64,000 nucleotides of DNA, taken from NCBI RefSeq assembly GCF_004361855.1, contig NZ_SNWQ01000001.1:310001-374000 (forward strand), in the 5' to 3' direction. The position numbers were made by a program, and so were the translations under genes. The number at the start of each line of letters is the position of its first letter. Within the stretch, counting starts at the first letter, position 1. The DNA is from Kribbella caucasensis (GTDB taxonomy: Bacteria > Actinomycetota > Actinomycetes > Propionibacteriales > Kribbellaceae). This document shows positions 43,128-52,902 of this stretch, piece after piece. The notes beneath the pieces were generated by a model that saw only the letters and a program-made list of their open reading frames with translations, had not been told where the DNA came from and ran no database searches.

Positions 43128-43143
43128 GTCTCGAATTTGAGAC
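43128..43143. promoter_or_regulatory. 16-bp near-palindrome upstream of the second HAL-family gene
   Basis: GTCTCGAATTTGAGAC differs by one base from the hutH promoter palindrome at 37257-37272, and is bounded by T and A that extend the dyad. It lies 56-71 bp before the GTG at 43199; the hutH copy is 55-70 bp before its GTG. Confidence 0.75.
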
Positions 43144-43176
43144 AGAAACTCGGCTGGGGTGATGCGCATTTGGGGG

Positions 43177-43191
43177 GTGTGAGACTCACAC
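43177..43191. promoter_or_regulatory. Second palindrome before the HAL-family gene
   Basis: GTGTGAG-A-CTCACAC is a perfect 7-bp inverted repeat, 7 bp before GTG 43199. It shares the GAGAC/GTGAG flavour of the upstream site and may be a second operator or a start-proximal hairpin. Confidence 0.5.
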
Positions 43192-43198
43192 TGGGCGG

Positions 43199-44620
43199 GT
43201 GGAGCCGATGGAGATCTCCGGGGGTGGATTGTCGCCGTTGAACGCCGTGGCGCTGGGGCAGCGGCGGACTCCGGTGCGGCTGGGGGAAACGTCGCGGAAG
43301 CGGATGGCCGAGTCCGCGGCCGCGGTGGCGGAGATCGCGAGGCACCGGCCGGTGTACGGGCGGACCACCGGGGTCGGCGCCAACCGGGACGTGCTGACGA
43401 ACGACCCCGAACACGGTGCGCGGTTGCTGGCGTCCCACTCAACGACCGGGACCACGTCGTACCCGAAGGACGTCGTCCGCCTCGGCCTGCTGATCCGGGT
43501 CAACCAGCTCGCCACCGGCGGGTCCGGACTGGCCCCGGAGGTCGCCGACGCGATCGTTGCCCTGCTCAACGAAGACGACCTGCCCGACCTGCATCGCGGT
43601 GGCGCGATCGGCACCGGCGACCTCGGCCCGCTGGCCGAACTCGGCCTCGCCCTCGGCGACGTCATCGACGGGACCAGCACACTCCCCCTGCTGTCCAGCA
43701 ACGCGCTCACCCTGGCCGACTGCTGTCTCGCGTACGTCGAGGCCGCCACCCTGATCAACGTCGTCCCACTCGTCGGCGCCCTGTCGCATGTCGCCCTCCG
43801 CGGCAACCTCGAGGTGTACGACGAACGTGTGCACGAGGCGCGACCGCAACCAGGTCAGGTCCGGGTGGCCCGCCGGATGCGCGGCTTGCTCGACGGGCTG
43901 CCGATTCCACCGGCCCGGGTCCAGGATCCGTTCGGCCTGCGGGCGTTCGCGCAGGTGCTCGGGCCCGCGGTCGACCATGTCGATGCCCTGGGCAACGCTC
44001 TCACGATCGACATCAACGCGTCCGCCGAGAACCCGCTGGTGGCCGGCGACACCGTGCTGCACAACGGCAACTGGCACGCGATGCCGATCGCCCTCGCCCT
44101 CGACTCACTCCGGCTCAGCCTGCACAGTGTGGCGACCCTGTCCACGTCCCGAGTGGCGAACCTGGTCGATCCGGACTTCACCGACCTGAGCCGGTTCCTC
44201 GCCAGCGGGGCGGAGGCGAGCTCGGGCGTGATGATGATCGAGTACGTCGCGCACGACGCGCTCGCCTCGGTCCGTTCGACGGCCCAGCCCGCCACCCTCG
44301 GTACGGCGACCCTGTCCCGCGGCGCCGAACACCACGCCAGCTTCGCCCCGCAGGCCGCCGTCCTGACCAAACAACTGCTGGACGCGCTCCGAGACGTGCT
44401 GGCCTGCGAGTTGGTCACCGCGGTCCGGGCGATCCGGTTGGCCGGCCTCACCCCTGAAGATCTGGCGCCCGCGGTGGTCGCAGCCTGGCTGGCGGACGCG
44501 CTGGCGGCGTTGCCCGCCGACCTGACCGACCGATCGTTGCGCGACGACCTGGAGATCGCCCGCGGTCTGCTCACGCAGTGGGGCGATCGCCAGGTCGAGC
44601 ACCCCGCCGAAGCCGGCTAG
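43199..44620 (+). CDS. Divergent HAL-family aromatic amino acid lyase-like protein
   Basis: A 473-residue member of the histidine/phenylalanine ammonia-lyase superfamily. The catalytic-Tyr loop is VYGRTTGVGANRD near 53. The MIO region reads GGAIGTGDLGPLAELGLALG (134-153), with Gly-Thr-Gly (138-140) in place of Ala-Ser-Gly, so the serine used to build the cofactor is replaced by threonine. Later family motifs remain (NALTIDINASAENPLVAGDT; SGVMMIEYVAHDAL). It may use a modified cofactor, be a non-lyase relative, or act as a regulator. GTG 43199 or ATG 43208 may be the start. It shares an operator-like palindrome with hutH. Confidence 0.82.
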   Translation: MEPMEISGGGLSPLNAVALGQRRTPVRLGETSRKRMAESAAAVAEIARHRPVYGRTTGVGANRDVLTNDPEHGARLLASHSTTGTTSYPKDVVRLGLLIRVNQLATGGSGLAPEVADAIVALLNEDDLPDLHRGGAIGTGDLGPLAELGLALGDVIDGTSTLPLLSSNALTLADCCLAYVEAATLINVVPLVGALSHVALRGNLEVYDERVHEARPQPGQVRVARRMRGLLDGLPIPPARVQDPFGLRAFAQVLGPAVDHVDALGNALTIDINASAENPLVAGDTVLHNGNWHAMPIALALDSLRLSLHSVATLSTSRVANLVDPDFTDLSRFLASGAEASSGVMMIEYVAHDALASVRSTAQPATLGTATLSRGAEHHASFAPQAAVLTKQLLDALRDVLACELVTAVRAIRLAGLTPEDLAPAVVAAWLADALAALPADLTDRSLRDDLEIARGLLTQWGDRQVEHPAEAG

Positions 44621-44633
44621 CGGCGAGGACCGG

Positions 44634-45881
44634 TCAGTCGCTGGTCAACATCAACAGGTCGACGGCCCGCGCCATCGCCGTGAACCCCTTGGCATTGGGA
44701 TGCAGGTGATCCCCGCTGTCGTACGCCGGCAGCAACCGCAACGGCTGCTTCGGATCGCGGACCGCGTGCTCGAAGTCCACAAATCCGTCGTACTCACCCG
44801 ACGTGCGGATCCACTGGTTCAACGCCTGCCGGGCGATCTCGCCGCCGACGGTGTAGTGCGAAGTGGCCCAGTACGGCGTGAGGGTCGCTCCGTACGCCTT
44901 CAGGCCGGCCGCGTGCGCCCTTGCGATCAGCTTGCGATGCGCGTTGATCAGCTGGGTCGCGGAGATCGAGCCGCGAGTGGCCCGGATGTCGTTGATCCCT
45001 TCGAGGATCAGGACGCCCTTCACACCTGGCCGGCGGATCACGTCCCGCTCGAACCGGGCCAGCCCAGCCTCACCCGAGACGCCGCCGTTGGACAGCAGCC
45101 GGTTGCCGCCGATGCCCGCGTTCAACGTGCCGAAGCCCTGCAGGAGAAGGAGATCCGCGAGCTGGTCGGGATAACGCTGGTTGCGGTCCACCGGCGAGGA
45201 CGCGCCGTCGGTGATCGAGTCGCCGAACATCACCACCGAGCCGACGGCATCCGACCGCACGTCGACCCCTTCCACCACGAACCGCGCCATCCCCGGGATC
45301 TTCCGGTACGGCGCTCCGCCGGCGCCGCTCTGATTCCCCCGCGCCATGAACGCGGACGCGTAACCGGCCGGGTGCTGCGTCAACGGACCGGTCGCGCGCG
45401 GGAAGTACGTGCTGATCACCACGTCGCTGTCCTCGGCGACCGGCACGTCGATCTGGTCCGAGACGAAATCGGCGCCGGCCGGGATCGTGACGCCCGGCTT
45501 GCCGCGGAAGGTGACCGGGACGATCCGGAGCAGCTCCACGTTCGGCGTACCGGCGGCCGAGTCCTTGCGCGGTGCGACCGTCACCCGGCCGACCACGAGC
45601 GGCCTGGTGCCGAAGCGATTGGACAACCGGACCCGGATCGAGCTGCCCCCGATGGACAAGTGGGCGACCTGCCGGATGGTCATGTTGCTGACACCGGTCG
45701 CGGACAAGCCGGACGGACTCGCCTGGGTCATGGACACGCCCCAGCTACCGACCCAGGTCTTGACCACGGCGGTGGTCGGCTCCGGCTGGGCGGCAGGTTC
45801 GGGCGCGGTGGTCCCGGGGAGGGAGGAGGCGATCACAGCGATGGCGGTGACCAACGACTGCAACCAGCTCTCAGCGAGCAT
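44634..45881 (-). CDS. Secreted SGNH/GDSL hydrolase
   Basis: A 415-residue exported esterase-type protein. The N-terminal hydrophobic signal SLVTAIAVIASSLPG is followed by a Pro/Thr linker and an N-terminal beta domain (VGSWGVSMTQASPSGLSATG). The SGNH domain has MFGDSITDGASSPVDRNQRY (nucleophile Ser, block I), LNAGIGGNRLL (block II), LEGINDIRATRG (block III) and SGDHLHPNAKGF (Asp and His, block V). Related proteins deacetylate or de-esterify plant polysaccharides or lipids. ATG 45881 or GTG 45884 are possible starts. It converges on the HAL-family gene. Confidence 0.87.
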   Translation of the reverse strand: MLAESWLQSLVTAIAVIASSLPGTTAPEPAAQPEPTTAVVKTWVGSWGVSMTQASPSGLSATGVSNMTIRQVAHLSIGGSSIRVRLSNRFGTRPLVVGRVTVAPRKDSAAGTPNVELLRIVPVTFRGKPGVTIPAGADFVSDQIDVPVAEDSDVVISTYFPRATGPLTQHPAGYASAFMARGNQSGAGGAPYRKIPGMARFVVEGVDVRSDAVGSVVMFGDSITDGASSPVDRNQRYPDQLADLLLLQGFGTLNAGIGGNRLLSNGGVSGEAGLARFERDVIRRPGVKGVLILEGINDIRATRGSISATQLINAHRKLIARAHAAGLKAYGATLTPYWATSHYTVGGEIARQALNQWIRTSGEYDGFVDFEHAVRDPKQPLRLLPAYDSGDHLHPNAKGFTAMARAVDLLMLTSD

Positions 45882-45948
45882 CACGGGTTGTCGGCCACCT
45901 CCTCACCCGCCGATTCTCCCACAGCCCCCGGTGCAGCCCACCCGCGTT

Positions 45949-46800
45949 TCAGCTCACCTTCAGCCGCCCGTACGCCTGCAGGGTTCGCAACGCCCCGACG
46001 GTCACGATGCCGCGGTACTCCAGCGTTGGGACGGTGCCTGGGGGTTCCCAGGTGAGGGACCAGCCGCCGTCTTGCTGTTGGTCCGCGAGTAGGCGGTCGA
46101 GGTGGGCCTCGATTTGCTGGTCGTTGAAGAGTTGGCGCCAGAAACTGTCCGGTGTCGGCGCGAAGTGCAGCGGGGTTACGCCGTACGACGGGTCGGCGGC
46201 GTCGGCGCGGTAGTGGGACAGCTTGGGGAGCCAGTCCTTTACCGCGGCGACGTCCACGTCGGGCTGGTGCTCGAGGAATTCCATCGACTCGTGCATCCCG
46301 TGCGCGTCCTCGGGGAATCCCTGGGCCAGCTTCGCCTTGCACCACTGTTCGGCCTGATCGCGCCACGGGTGCTTGACTCCGAGTTGGTGCAGCCGTCCGA
46401 CCAGTCCGGCCGTCGGGTTGAGGTCCGGCTGGTACATCCACTCGCCGATGTGCTCGGCCCGCGGGTAGCCCTCCACCGCCGGTGTCCCGAGTGACACCGC
46501 GCCTTCGGGAGTCGCCACCGACTGCAACCAGTCGCAGGCACCGCGCACCAGTTCGTCATCCCGGGCACCGGCCGCGAGCAGTACGTCGAAGGCCATCTCG
46601 ACGTCGAGACCTTGACTGTCCGGGCATCGCTTGTCCGGTTCGAGCCCGTGCCCGAATCCACCATCGGCGTTCCGGTAACCCCGCAACGCGTCCACCACCC
46701 CGGCCGGGTCCGCGCCCTCGAACAAGGTCGCGAACAACCGCCGCTCCACCAACCGGCCCTCACGCCGGACGAACTCACGAGCCGCTTCGAAGATGTCCAT
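45949..46800 (-). CDS. Alpha/alpha-barrel (prenyltransferase/squalene-cyclase-like) protein
   Basis: A 283-residue protein with repeats typical of alpha/alpha toroids: LRGYRNADGGFGHGLEPDKR (about 40-59), LLADQQQDGGWSLTWEPPGT and EYRGIVTVGALRTL. These QW-like DGG motifs are found in terpene cyclases and prenyltransferase beta subunits, but the Asp-rich catalytic motif DxDD is not seen. Actinobacteria carry many such uncharacterised proteins. ATG 46800 is the natural start; the frame remains open upstream antisense-like through kdpE. It lies 53 bp downstream of kdpE on the same strand. Function unknown. Confidence 0.7.
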   Translation of the reverse strand: MDIFEAAREFVRREGRLVERRLFATLFEGADPAGVVDALRGYRNADGGFGHGLEPDKRCPDSQGLDVEMAFDVLLAAGARDDELVRGACDWLQSVATPEGAVSLGTPAVEGYPRAEHIGEWMYQPDLNPTAGLVGRLHQLGVKHPWRDQAEQWCKAKLAQGFPEDAHGMHESMEFLEHQPDVDVAAVKDWLPKLSHYRADAADPSYGVTPLHFAPTPDSFWRQLFNDQQIEAHLDRLLADQQQDGGWSLTWEPPGTVPTLEYRGIVTVGALRTLQAYGRLKVS

Positions 46801-46853
46801 ACCCCAACCATGCCCGCCGGGCCGGCCCGTCGTCTTGAAGGAATCGGACACTA

Positions 46854-47531
46854 CTAGGGTTCGAAGCGGTAGCCCATGCCCGGTTCGGTGAGCAGGTGCT
46901 TGGGGCGGCCGGGGTCGGCCTCGAGTTTGCGGCGGAGCTGGCCCATGTAGAAGCGCAGGTTGCCGCCCGCGTTCTCGTACCCGGGTCCCCAGACCTCGGT
47001 GAGCAGTTGCCGCTGGGACATCAGCTTGCCGGGGTGCCGGATCAGCACCTCCAGAAGATGCCATTCGGTGGGAGTCAGCCGGATGTCGTCGCCACCTTCC
47101 AGTGTCACGCGTTTGGCGGACAAGTCCACCTGCGCGCCACCGACGGTGACGACGGGCTCGTCCTGGCCGAGGTTGCTCCGGCGCAGTACGGCACGCATCC
47201 GGGCCAGCAGCTCGTCGATGCCGAACGGCTTGGTGACGTAGTCGTCCGCGCCCGCGTCCAGCGCCTCCACCTTGTCGGTGCTGTCGGTCCGGCCGGACAG
47301 CACCAGGATCGGCGCCTCGGTCCAACCGCGCAGGCCGCGGATCACCTCGACGCCGTCGAAGTCGGGCAGGCCGAGGTCGAGGATGACCAGGTCCGGCGGG
47401 TACTGGGCGGCCACCTTGAGGGCGGCCGTCCCGCTGCCGGCCACGTGCACCTCGTACCGCCGGGCCTTCAGATTGATCTGCAGGGCCCGCACGATCTGCG
47501 GTTCGTCGTCGACCACCAGCACCCTGGTCAT
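46854..47531 (-). CDS. kdpE: Response regulator KdpE
   Basis: A 225-residue OmpR-family regulator. The receiver domain has VLVVDDEPQIVRALQINLKA (acidic pair) and the phospho-acceptor Asp in LVILDLGLPDFDG, plus the conserved Lys in YVTKPFG. The winged helix at about 130-225 includes LTPTEWHLLEVLIRHPGKLM. ATG 47531 overlaps the kdpD stop by 4 bp. It should activate the kdp operon, probably at the GTGAGAG repeats at 54800-54849. Confidence 0.95.
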   Translation of the reverse strand: MTRVLVVDDEPQIVRALQINLKARRYEVHVAGSGTAALKVAAQYPPDLVILDLGLPDFDGVEVIRGLRGWTEAPILVLSGRTDSTDKVEALDAGADDYVTKPFGIDELLARMRAVLRRSNLGQDEPVVTVGGAQVDLSAKRVTLEGGDDIRLTPTEWHLLEVLIRHPGKLMSQRQLLTEVWGPGYENAGGNLRFYMGQLRRKLEADPGRPKHLLTEPGMGYRFEP

Positions 47532-50170
47532 CGGTCCCCTTCCAGCCGGCTCTGTTCGGCTTGGCTCTGCTCCAGCCGGAGCTGCTCAAGCGTGCCGCGC
47601 TCGAGCCGGCCGGGGACCGGCGCCTCGGCCTGCCTAGTTGTTGCCGCTGGCATCGAAACGACCATGGTGAGACCGCCGCCGGGTGTGTCCTCCGGCTGCA
47701 GCGTCCCGTGCATCGCCTCGGCCAGGCCGCGGGCCAGGGCCAAGCCGAGACCGACGCCGGTGGTGTTGTCCGTATCGCCGAGCCGCTGGAACGGTGCGAA
47801 CACCCGATCCCGATCCTCCCGCGGAATCCCCGGGCCCCGGTCGATCACCCGGATCTCGACCACGTCACCGAGCGAGCTGCCGGTGAGCAGCGGCGCCTGG
47901 CCCGGTGGGGAGTGCCGAATCGCGTTGGCGAGCAGGTTGGCGACCACCCGTTCCAGCAGGGCCGGGTCGACGTCCACCAGGGGCAGGTCTTCCGAGACCT
48001 CCACGGTGAGCTGACGCGCCGACTCGCCGAGCTCGGCCAGCACCCCCGGCATGATCTCGTCCAGCGCCGTCGGCCGGGTGAAGACGGGCAGTACGCCGGC
48101 CTGCAGGCGGCTCAGGTCGAGCAGGTTGTCCACCAGCCGGCTGAGCCGGTCCAGTGACTCGTCGGCCGTCTCGAGCAGCTCTTCGCGCTCCGCCGGGGTC
48201 CAGTCGACGTCGGAACTGCGCAGGCTGGTCACGGAGGCCTTCGCCGATGCCAGCGGCGACCGGAGATCATGGCCGACCGCGCGGAGCAGCGCAGTACGGA
48301 GTTTGTCTGCTTCTGCCAATGGCTTCGCCTCCGCTGCCGCTTCGCTCAGCCGGGTCCGGTCGACCAGGGCAGCCGCGTGGGCTGCGAATGCACCGACCAG
48401 CCGGCGTTCGTCGGCGGCCAGCTGACGACCCTGCAGAACCAGGACGAGATCCTCCCGCCCGGGGATCTCGGCGTCGCCGTCCTCGGGGCGGCGACAGGTC
48501 GGCGTACCGGCCCCGGCAAGCGGGCGCCACGTCTCGCTCATCTCGTCGTCATCGATGCGTTCCATCAGGCAGGCGCCCGTCATCCCGAATGCCTCCCGGA
48601 CCCGCTCGAGCAGAGCGGGCAGCGCCGTTTCGCCGCGCAGGACGGTGCCGGACAGCGTTGCCAGCGTCTCGGACTCCGCCGCTGCCCGGGCCGCCTGCCT
48701 CGTACGCCGGGCGGCGCGGTCCACGACCGAGGAGACCAGCGCCGCGACCGCGACGAAGATGCCCAGGGCAAGCGCGTTGTTCAGTTCGGCGATCGTGAAG
48801 GTTCCGACCGGCGGGGTGAAGAAGTAGTTGAGCACCAGCGTGCCCGCGATCGCCATCAGTATCGCCGGCCACAGCCCGCCGACCAGGGCGACCACGACGA
48901 CCGCCAGCAGGAAGGCCAGCACATTGCTGGTCAGGTTGAGCGTGTCGCCGCCGAGACCCAGCAGCAACGCGAGCAACGGCGGCAGCAGGACGGCCAGGGC
49001 GAAGCCGTAGATCAGGCGGCGCTTGGACAGGTTGCCGCCGGTCAGCCGGGGCAGCCGGCCGCGACCCACCTCGGAGTGCGTGACGATGTGGACATCGATG
49101 TCGCCGGACTCCTGGATCGAGGTGAATCCGATCCCCGGACCGGTGAGCAGGCTGCCCAGCCAGGTGCGGCGGCTGGCACCGATCACCAGCTGGGTGGCGT
49201 TCTCGGCGCGGGCGAAGGACAGAAGTGCGGCCGGGATGTCGTCACCCACCACCTGGTGGTAGGTGCCGCCGATGCTCTCGATGAGCCGGCGTTGCTGGGC
49301 CAGCCGGGCCGGATCCACGCCGGTCAGTCCGTCGGACCGGGTGACGTGGACGGCGAGCAGGTCCCCTCCGGAGGACCGGGCGGCGATGCGGGCGGCACGC
49401 CGGATCAGGGTCTCGCCTTCGGGACCACCGGTGAGCGCGACGACAACCCGCTCGCGCGCCTCCCAGGTCGAGTCGATGTCATGTTGCTCACGGTACTGCT
49501 GCAGACCGGCATCGACCCGGTCGGCGAGCCAGAGCAGCGCGAGTTCGCGCAGCGCGGACAGGTTGCCGACCCGGAAGTAGTTGCCGAGGGCAGCATCCAC
49601 CTTGTCGGCGGTGTAGACGTTGCCGTGCGCCATCCGGCGGCGCAGCGCCTCCGGGGTCATGTCGACCAGCTCGATCTGGTCCGCGGCCCGGACCACCCGG
49701 TCCGGCACGGTCTCCCGCTGCGGCACCCCGGTGATCTTCTCGACGACGTCGTTGATCGACTCCAGGTGCTGGATGTTCACGGTGGAGATCACGTCGATCC
49801 CGGCGCTGAGCAGATCGTCGATGTCTTCCCAGCGCTTGTTGTTGCGGCTGCCCGGCACGTTGGTGTGGGCCAGCTCGTCGACCAGCACCACCTGGGGCCG
49901 GCGGGTCAGGATGGCATCCAGGTCCATCTCGGTGAAGCTGGCGCCGCGGTGATCCAGGATCTTCCGCGGCACCACCTCCAGCCCTTCGAGCATCTCGGCG
50001 GTGTGGGAACGGCCGTGGGTCTCGACGAAGCCGACCACTACGTCGGTTCCGCGCTCATGCCGCCGCTGCGCCTCGCCCAGCATCTTGTACGTCTTGCCGA
50101 CACCGGGCGCGGCGCCGAGGTAGATCCTCAGATGCCCCCTCGGACGCGCGCTGCCTGCCATACCCCCCAT
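47528..50170 (-). CDS. kdpD: Sensor histidine kinase KdpD
   Basis: An 880-residue membrane sensor. The N-terminal KdpD domain has Walker A YLGAAPGVGKTYKMLGEAQR and VVLVDELAHTNVPGSRN; a USP-like domain follows (VVVALTGGPEGETLIRRAAR). Four membrane helices lie at about 380-490 (YGFALAVLLPPLLALLLGLG; VLAFLLAVVVVALVGGLWPA). A GAF-like region precedes the phospho-His in RAVGHDLRSPLASAKAS, and the C-terminal ATPase has VANLLANAIRHSPPG and DRGPGIP. It senses potassium/turgor stress and phosphorylates KdpE. Confidence 0.96.
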   Translation of the reverse strand: MGGMAGSARPRGHLRIYLGAAPGVGKTYKMLGEAQRRHERGTDVVVGFVETHGRSHTAEMLEGLEVVPRKILDHRGASFTEMDLDAILTRRPQVVLVDELAHTNVPGSRNNKRWEDIDDLLSAGIDVISTVNIQHLESINDVVEKITGVPQRETVPDRVVRAADQIELVDMTPEALRRRMAHGNVYTADKVDAALGNYFRVGNLSALRELALLWLADRVDAGLQQYREQHDIDSTWEARERVVVALTGGPEGETLIRRAARIAARSSGGDLLAVHVTRSDGLTGVDPARLAQQRRLIESIGGTYHQVVGDDIPAALLSFARAENATQLVIGASRRTWLGSLLTGPGIGFTSIQESGDIDVHIVTHSEVGRGRLPRLTGGNLSKRRLIYGFALAVLLPPLLALLLGLGGDTLNLTSNVLAFLLAVVVVALVGGLWPAILMAIAGTLVLNYFFTPPVGTFTIAELNNALALGIFVAVAALVSSVVDRAARRTRQAARAAAESETLATLSGTVLRGETALPALLERVREAFGMTGACLMERIDDDEMSETWRPLAGAGTPTCRRPEDGDAEIPGREDLVLVLQGRQLAADERRLVGAFAAHAAALVDRTRLSEAAAEAKPLAEADKLRTALLRAVGHDLRSPLASAKASVTSLRSSDVDWTPAEREELLETADESLDRLSRLVDNLLDLSRLQAGVLPVFTRPTALDEIMPGVLAELGESARQLTVEVSEDLPLVDVDPALLERVVANLLANAIRHSPPGQAPLLTGSSLGDVVEIRVIDRGPGIPREDRDRVFAPFQRLGDTDNTTGVGLGLALARGLAEAMHGTLQPEDTPGGGLTMVVSMPAATTRQAEAPVPGRLERGTLEQLRLEQSQAEQSRLEGDR

Positions 50171-50174
50171 GATC

Positions 50175-50807
50175 TCAGTTCAGTTCGGCCAGATCGCGGT
50201 TCAGGGTGACAACGTTGACCCTGGGCTCACCGAGGAAGCCGAGCGTCCGGCCCTGGGTGTTGTCCTCGACCAGCTGCTTCACCTGGTCGACGCTGAGGTT
50301 GCGCTCCCGCGCAATCCGGTTCACCTGCAGCGCGGCGTACTCCGGGCTGATGTGCGGGTCCAGGCCACTGGCGCTCGCGGTGACCGCATCCGCCGGAACC
50401 TGTGACTCGTCCACCTGCTCGAGGGCGGCCACCGCCTTCTTCCGCTCCTCGACCAGCGCGAGCAGATCCGCGTTGTTCGGGCCGAGGTTCGACCCCGAGC
50501 TGGCGCCGGCGTCGTAGTCGACCGCGGACGGCCGGGTCTGGAACCACTTCGGGTCGGCCTCCATGATGGCGTTGCCGTCGGCGTCCTTCTGCCCGGTGTC
50601 GCGGGTGTAGGCCTGGCCGATCAGATCCGAGCCGGCGTCCTTGCCGTCGACCTGGAACATCGAGCCGTTCGCGTTGTCGTTGAACAGGACTTGTGAGACG
50701 CCGGTCATCACCAGCGGGTAGAGCACCCCGACCAGCACGGTCAGCACGATCATCGCGCGGACCCCGACGGCCAGCTGGCCCAGGGCGCCCCTTCTTGTGC
50801 TTGCCAT
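50175..50807 (-). CDS. kdpC: Potassium-transporting ATPase subunit KdpC
   Basis: A 210-residue subunit with a single N-terminal membrane helix (MIVLTVLVGVLYPLVMTGVS) and the conserved FQTRPSAVDYDAGASSGSNL region; the C-terminal part includes VTASASGLDPHISPEYAALQ, matching the signature of KdpC. It stabilises the KdpA-KdpB complex. It lies 16 bp downstream of kdpB and 4 bp upstream of kdpD. Confidence 0.95.
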   Translation of the reverse strand: MASTRRGALGQLAVGVRAMIVLTVLVGVLYPLVMTGVSQVLFNDNANGSMFQVDGKDAGSDLIGQAYTRDTGQKDADGNAIMEADPKWFQTRPSAVDYDAGASSGSNLGPNNADLLALVEERKKAVAALEQVDESQVPADAVTASASGLDPHISPEYAALQVNRIARERNLSVDQVKQLVEDNTQGRTLGFLGEPRVNVVTLNRDLAELN

Positions 50808-50823
50808 TCGTCTATGCCTTCTT

Positions 50824-52902
50824 CTAGCCGATGCCCGGGATGACCGAGATCAGCAGATCGATGAGTTTGATGCCGATGAACGGGCTGACCAGACCGCCGA
50901 CGCCGTAGATCAGCAGGTTCCGCCGCAGCATCGCCGACGCGGACGACGGCTTGTACCGGACACCCCGCAGGGCCAGCGGGACCAGGGCGACGATCACCAG
51001 CGCGTTGAAGATGACCGCCGACAGGATCGCCGACTCGGCCGACTCCAACCGCATGATGTTCAGCTTGTCCAGACCCGGGTACGTCGCGGCGAACAGGGCC
51101 GGCAGGATCGCGAAGTACTTGGCCACGTCGTTCGCGATCGAAAACGTGGTGAGCGATCCGCGGGTGATCAGCAACTGCTTGCCGATCTCGACGATCTCGA
51201 TCAGCTTGGTCGGGTTGGAGTCCAGGTCGACCATGTTGCCGGCCTCCTTGGCGGCCGACGTACCGGAGTTCATCGCGACACCGACGTCGGCCTGCGCGAG
51301 CGCGGGCGCGTCGTTGGTGCCGTCACCGGTCATGGCGACCAGCCGGCCGCCCTCCTGCTCCTTCTTGATCAGCGCCATCTTGTCTTCCGGCGTCGCCTCG
51401 GCCAGGAAGTCGTCGACCCCGGCCTCCTCGGCGATCGCCTGGGCGGTCAGCGGGTTGTCGCCGGTGATCATCACGGTCCGGATGCCCATCGCGCGCATCT
51501 GGTCGAACCGCTCCCGCATGCCCTCCTTGACGACGTCCTTGAGGTGGATCACGCCGAGCGCCCGGACAGCGCCATCCTTGCTGGAGGCAACCACCAGCGG
51601 GGTGCCGCCGGAGGCCGAGATGCCGTCCACGACGTTGCCCAGGTCGGCCTCGACGGTGCCGCCGTGGCTCTGGATCCAGGCGCTGACGGCACCGGCCGCA
51701 CCCTTGCGGATCTGCAGGCCGTCGACATCGACGCCGCTCATCCGGGTCTGCGCGGTGAACTCGACGAACGTTGCATGCGGCAACTCACCGGTGTGCCGCT
51801 CACGCAGCCCGTACTGCGTCTTCGCCAGCACCACGATCGACCGGCCCTCCGGCGTCTCGTCCGCGAGGCTGGACAGCTGAGCCGCGTCGGCCAGCTCGGT
51901 CTCACTGACATCGCCGAGCGGGATGAACTCCGAGGCCTGCCGGTTGCCCAGCGTGATCGTTCCGGTCTTGTCGAGCAGCAGCGTGTTCACGTCGCCTGCG
52001 GCCTCGACCGCACGGCCCGACATGGCCAGTACGTTGCGCTGAACCAGCCGGTCCATCCCGGCGATACCGATGGCCGACAACAGCGCGCCGATCGTGGTCG
52101 GGATCAGGCAGACCAGCAGGGCGACCAGGATGACGGTGCTGATCTCGCTGCCCGCATAGTTCGCGAACGGCGGCAGCGTCACGGTCGCCAGCAGGAACAC
52201 GATGGTCAGGCTGGCCAGCAGGATGTTCAGCGCGATCTCGTTCGGCGTCTTCTGCCGGGAGGCACCTTCCACCAGGGCGATCATCCGGTCGATGAAGCTC
52301 TCGCCCGGCTTGGTGGTGATCTGGACGACGATCCGGTCGGACAGCACCTTCGTACCGCCGGTGACAGCACTGCGGTCACCGCCGGACTCGCGGATCACCG
52401 GCGCGGACTCGCCGGTGATGGCCGACTCGTCCACGGAGGCGACACCCTCGACGACGTCACCGTCGCCGGGGATGATCTGCCCGGCCTCGACCACTACCCG
52501 GTCGCCGAGCTGCAGCGCGGTGGCCGCGACCTCCTCCTCGATGCCGTCGGCCTTGAGCCGGCGGGCCGTGGTCTCGGTCTTGGCCCGCCGCAGCGTGTCG
52601 GCCTGCGCCTTACCGCGACCTTCGGCGACCGCCTCGGCCAGGTTGGCGAAGATCGTCGTCAGCCACAGCCAGATGACGATCAGCCAGACGAAGACGCTGG
52701 AGTCCGTGAAGGCGAGCACCGTGGACACGACCGCGCCCACCTCGACCACGAACATCACCGGGTTCTTCATCATCACCCGCGGGTCGAGCTTCTTCAGCGC
52801 GTCTGGCAATGAGGTGAGCAGCATCTTGGGGTCGAAGAGCCCACTCGGGGCCTTCTTGGCAGGAGCCGCCTTGGACGCGGGCGGCTTCGTCAGCGTGGTC
52901 AC
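50824..52902 (-). CDS. kdpB: Potassium-transporting ATPase ATP-binding subunit KdpB
   Basis: A 692-residue P-type ATPase. Motifs: [15 protein letters not shown] (actuator), [20 protein letters not shown] (phosphorylated Asp near 325), [19 protein letters not shown] (hinge) and [20 protein letters not shown]. It hydrolyses ATP to drive uptake through KdpA. GTG 52902 overlaps the kdpA stop by 4 bp. Confidence 0.97.
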   Translation of the reverse strand: MTTLTKPPASKAAPAKKAPSGLFDPKMLLTSLPDALKKLDPRVMMKNPVMFVVEVGAVVSTVLAFTDSSVFVWLIVIWLWLTTIFANLAEAVAEGRGKAQADTLRRAKTETTARRLKADGIEEEVAATALQLGDRVVVEAGQIIPGDGDVVEGVASVDESAITGESAPVIRESGGDRSAVTGGTKVLSDRIVVQITTKPGESFIDRMIALVEGASRQKTPNEIALNILLASLTIVFLLATVTLPPFANYAGSEISTVILVALLVCLIPTTIGALLSAIGIAGMDRLVQRNVLAMSGRAVEAAGDVNTLLLDKTGTITLGNRQASEFIPLGDVSETELADAAQLSSLADETPEGRSIVVLAKTQYGLRERHTGELPHATFVEFTAQTRMSGVDVDGLQIRKGAAGAVSAWIQSHGGTVEADLGNVVDGISASGGTPLVVASSKDGAVRALGVIHLKDVVKEGMRERFDQMRAMGIRTVMITGDNPLTAQAIAEEAGVDDFLAEATPEDKMALIKKEQEGGRLVAMTGDGTNDAPALAQADVGVAMNSGTSAAKEAGNMVDLDSNPTKLIEIVEIGKQLLITRGSLTTFSIANDVAKYFAILPALFAATYPGLDKLNIMRLESAESAILSAVIFNALVIVALVPLALRGVRYKPSSASAMLRRNLLIYGVGGLVSPFIGIKLIDLLISVIPGIG

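Noticed and set aside
46801..47589. Fusion of the alpha/alpha-barrel gene with upstream coding sequence
   Set aside because: The upstream part is an out-of-frame reading of kdpE; ATG 46800 begins the real protein.
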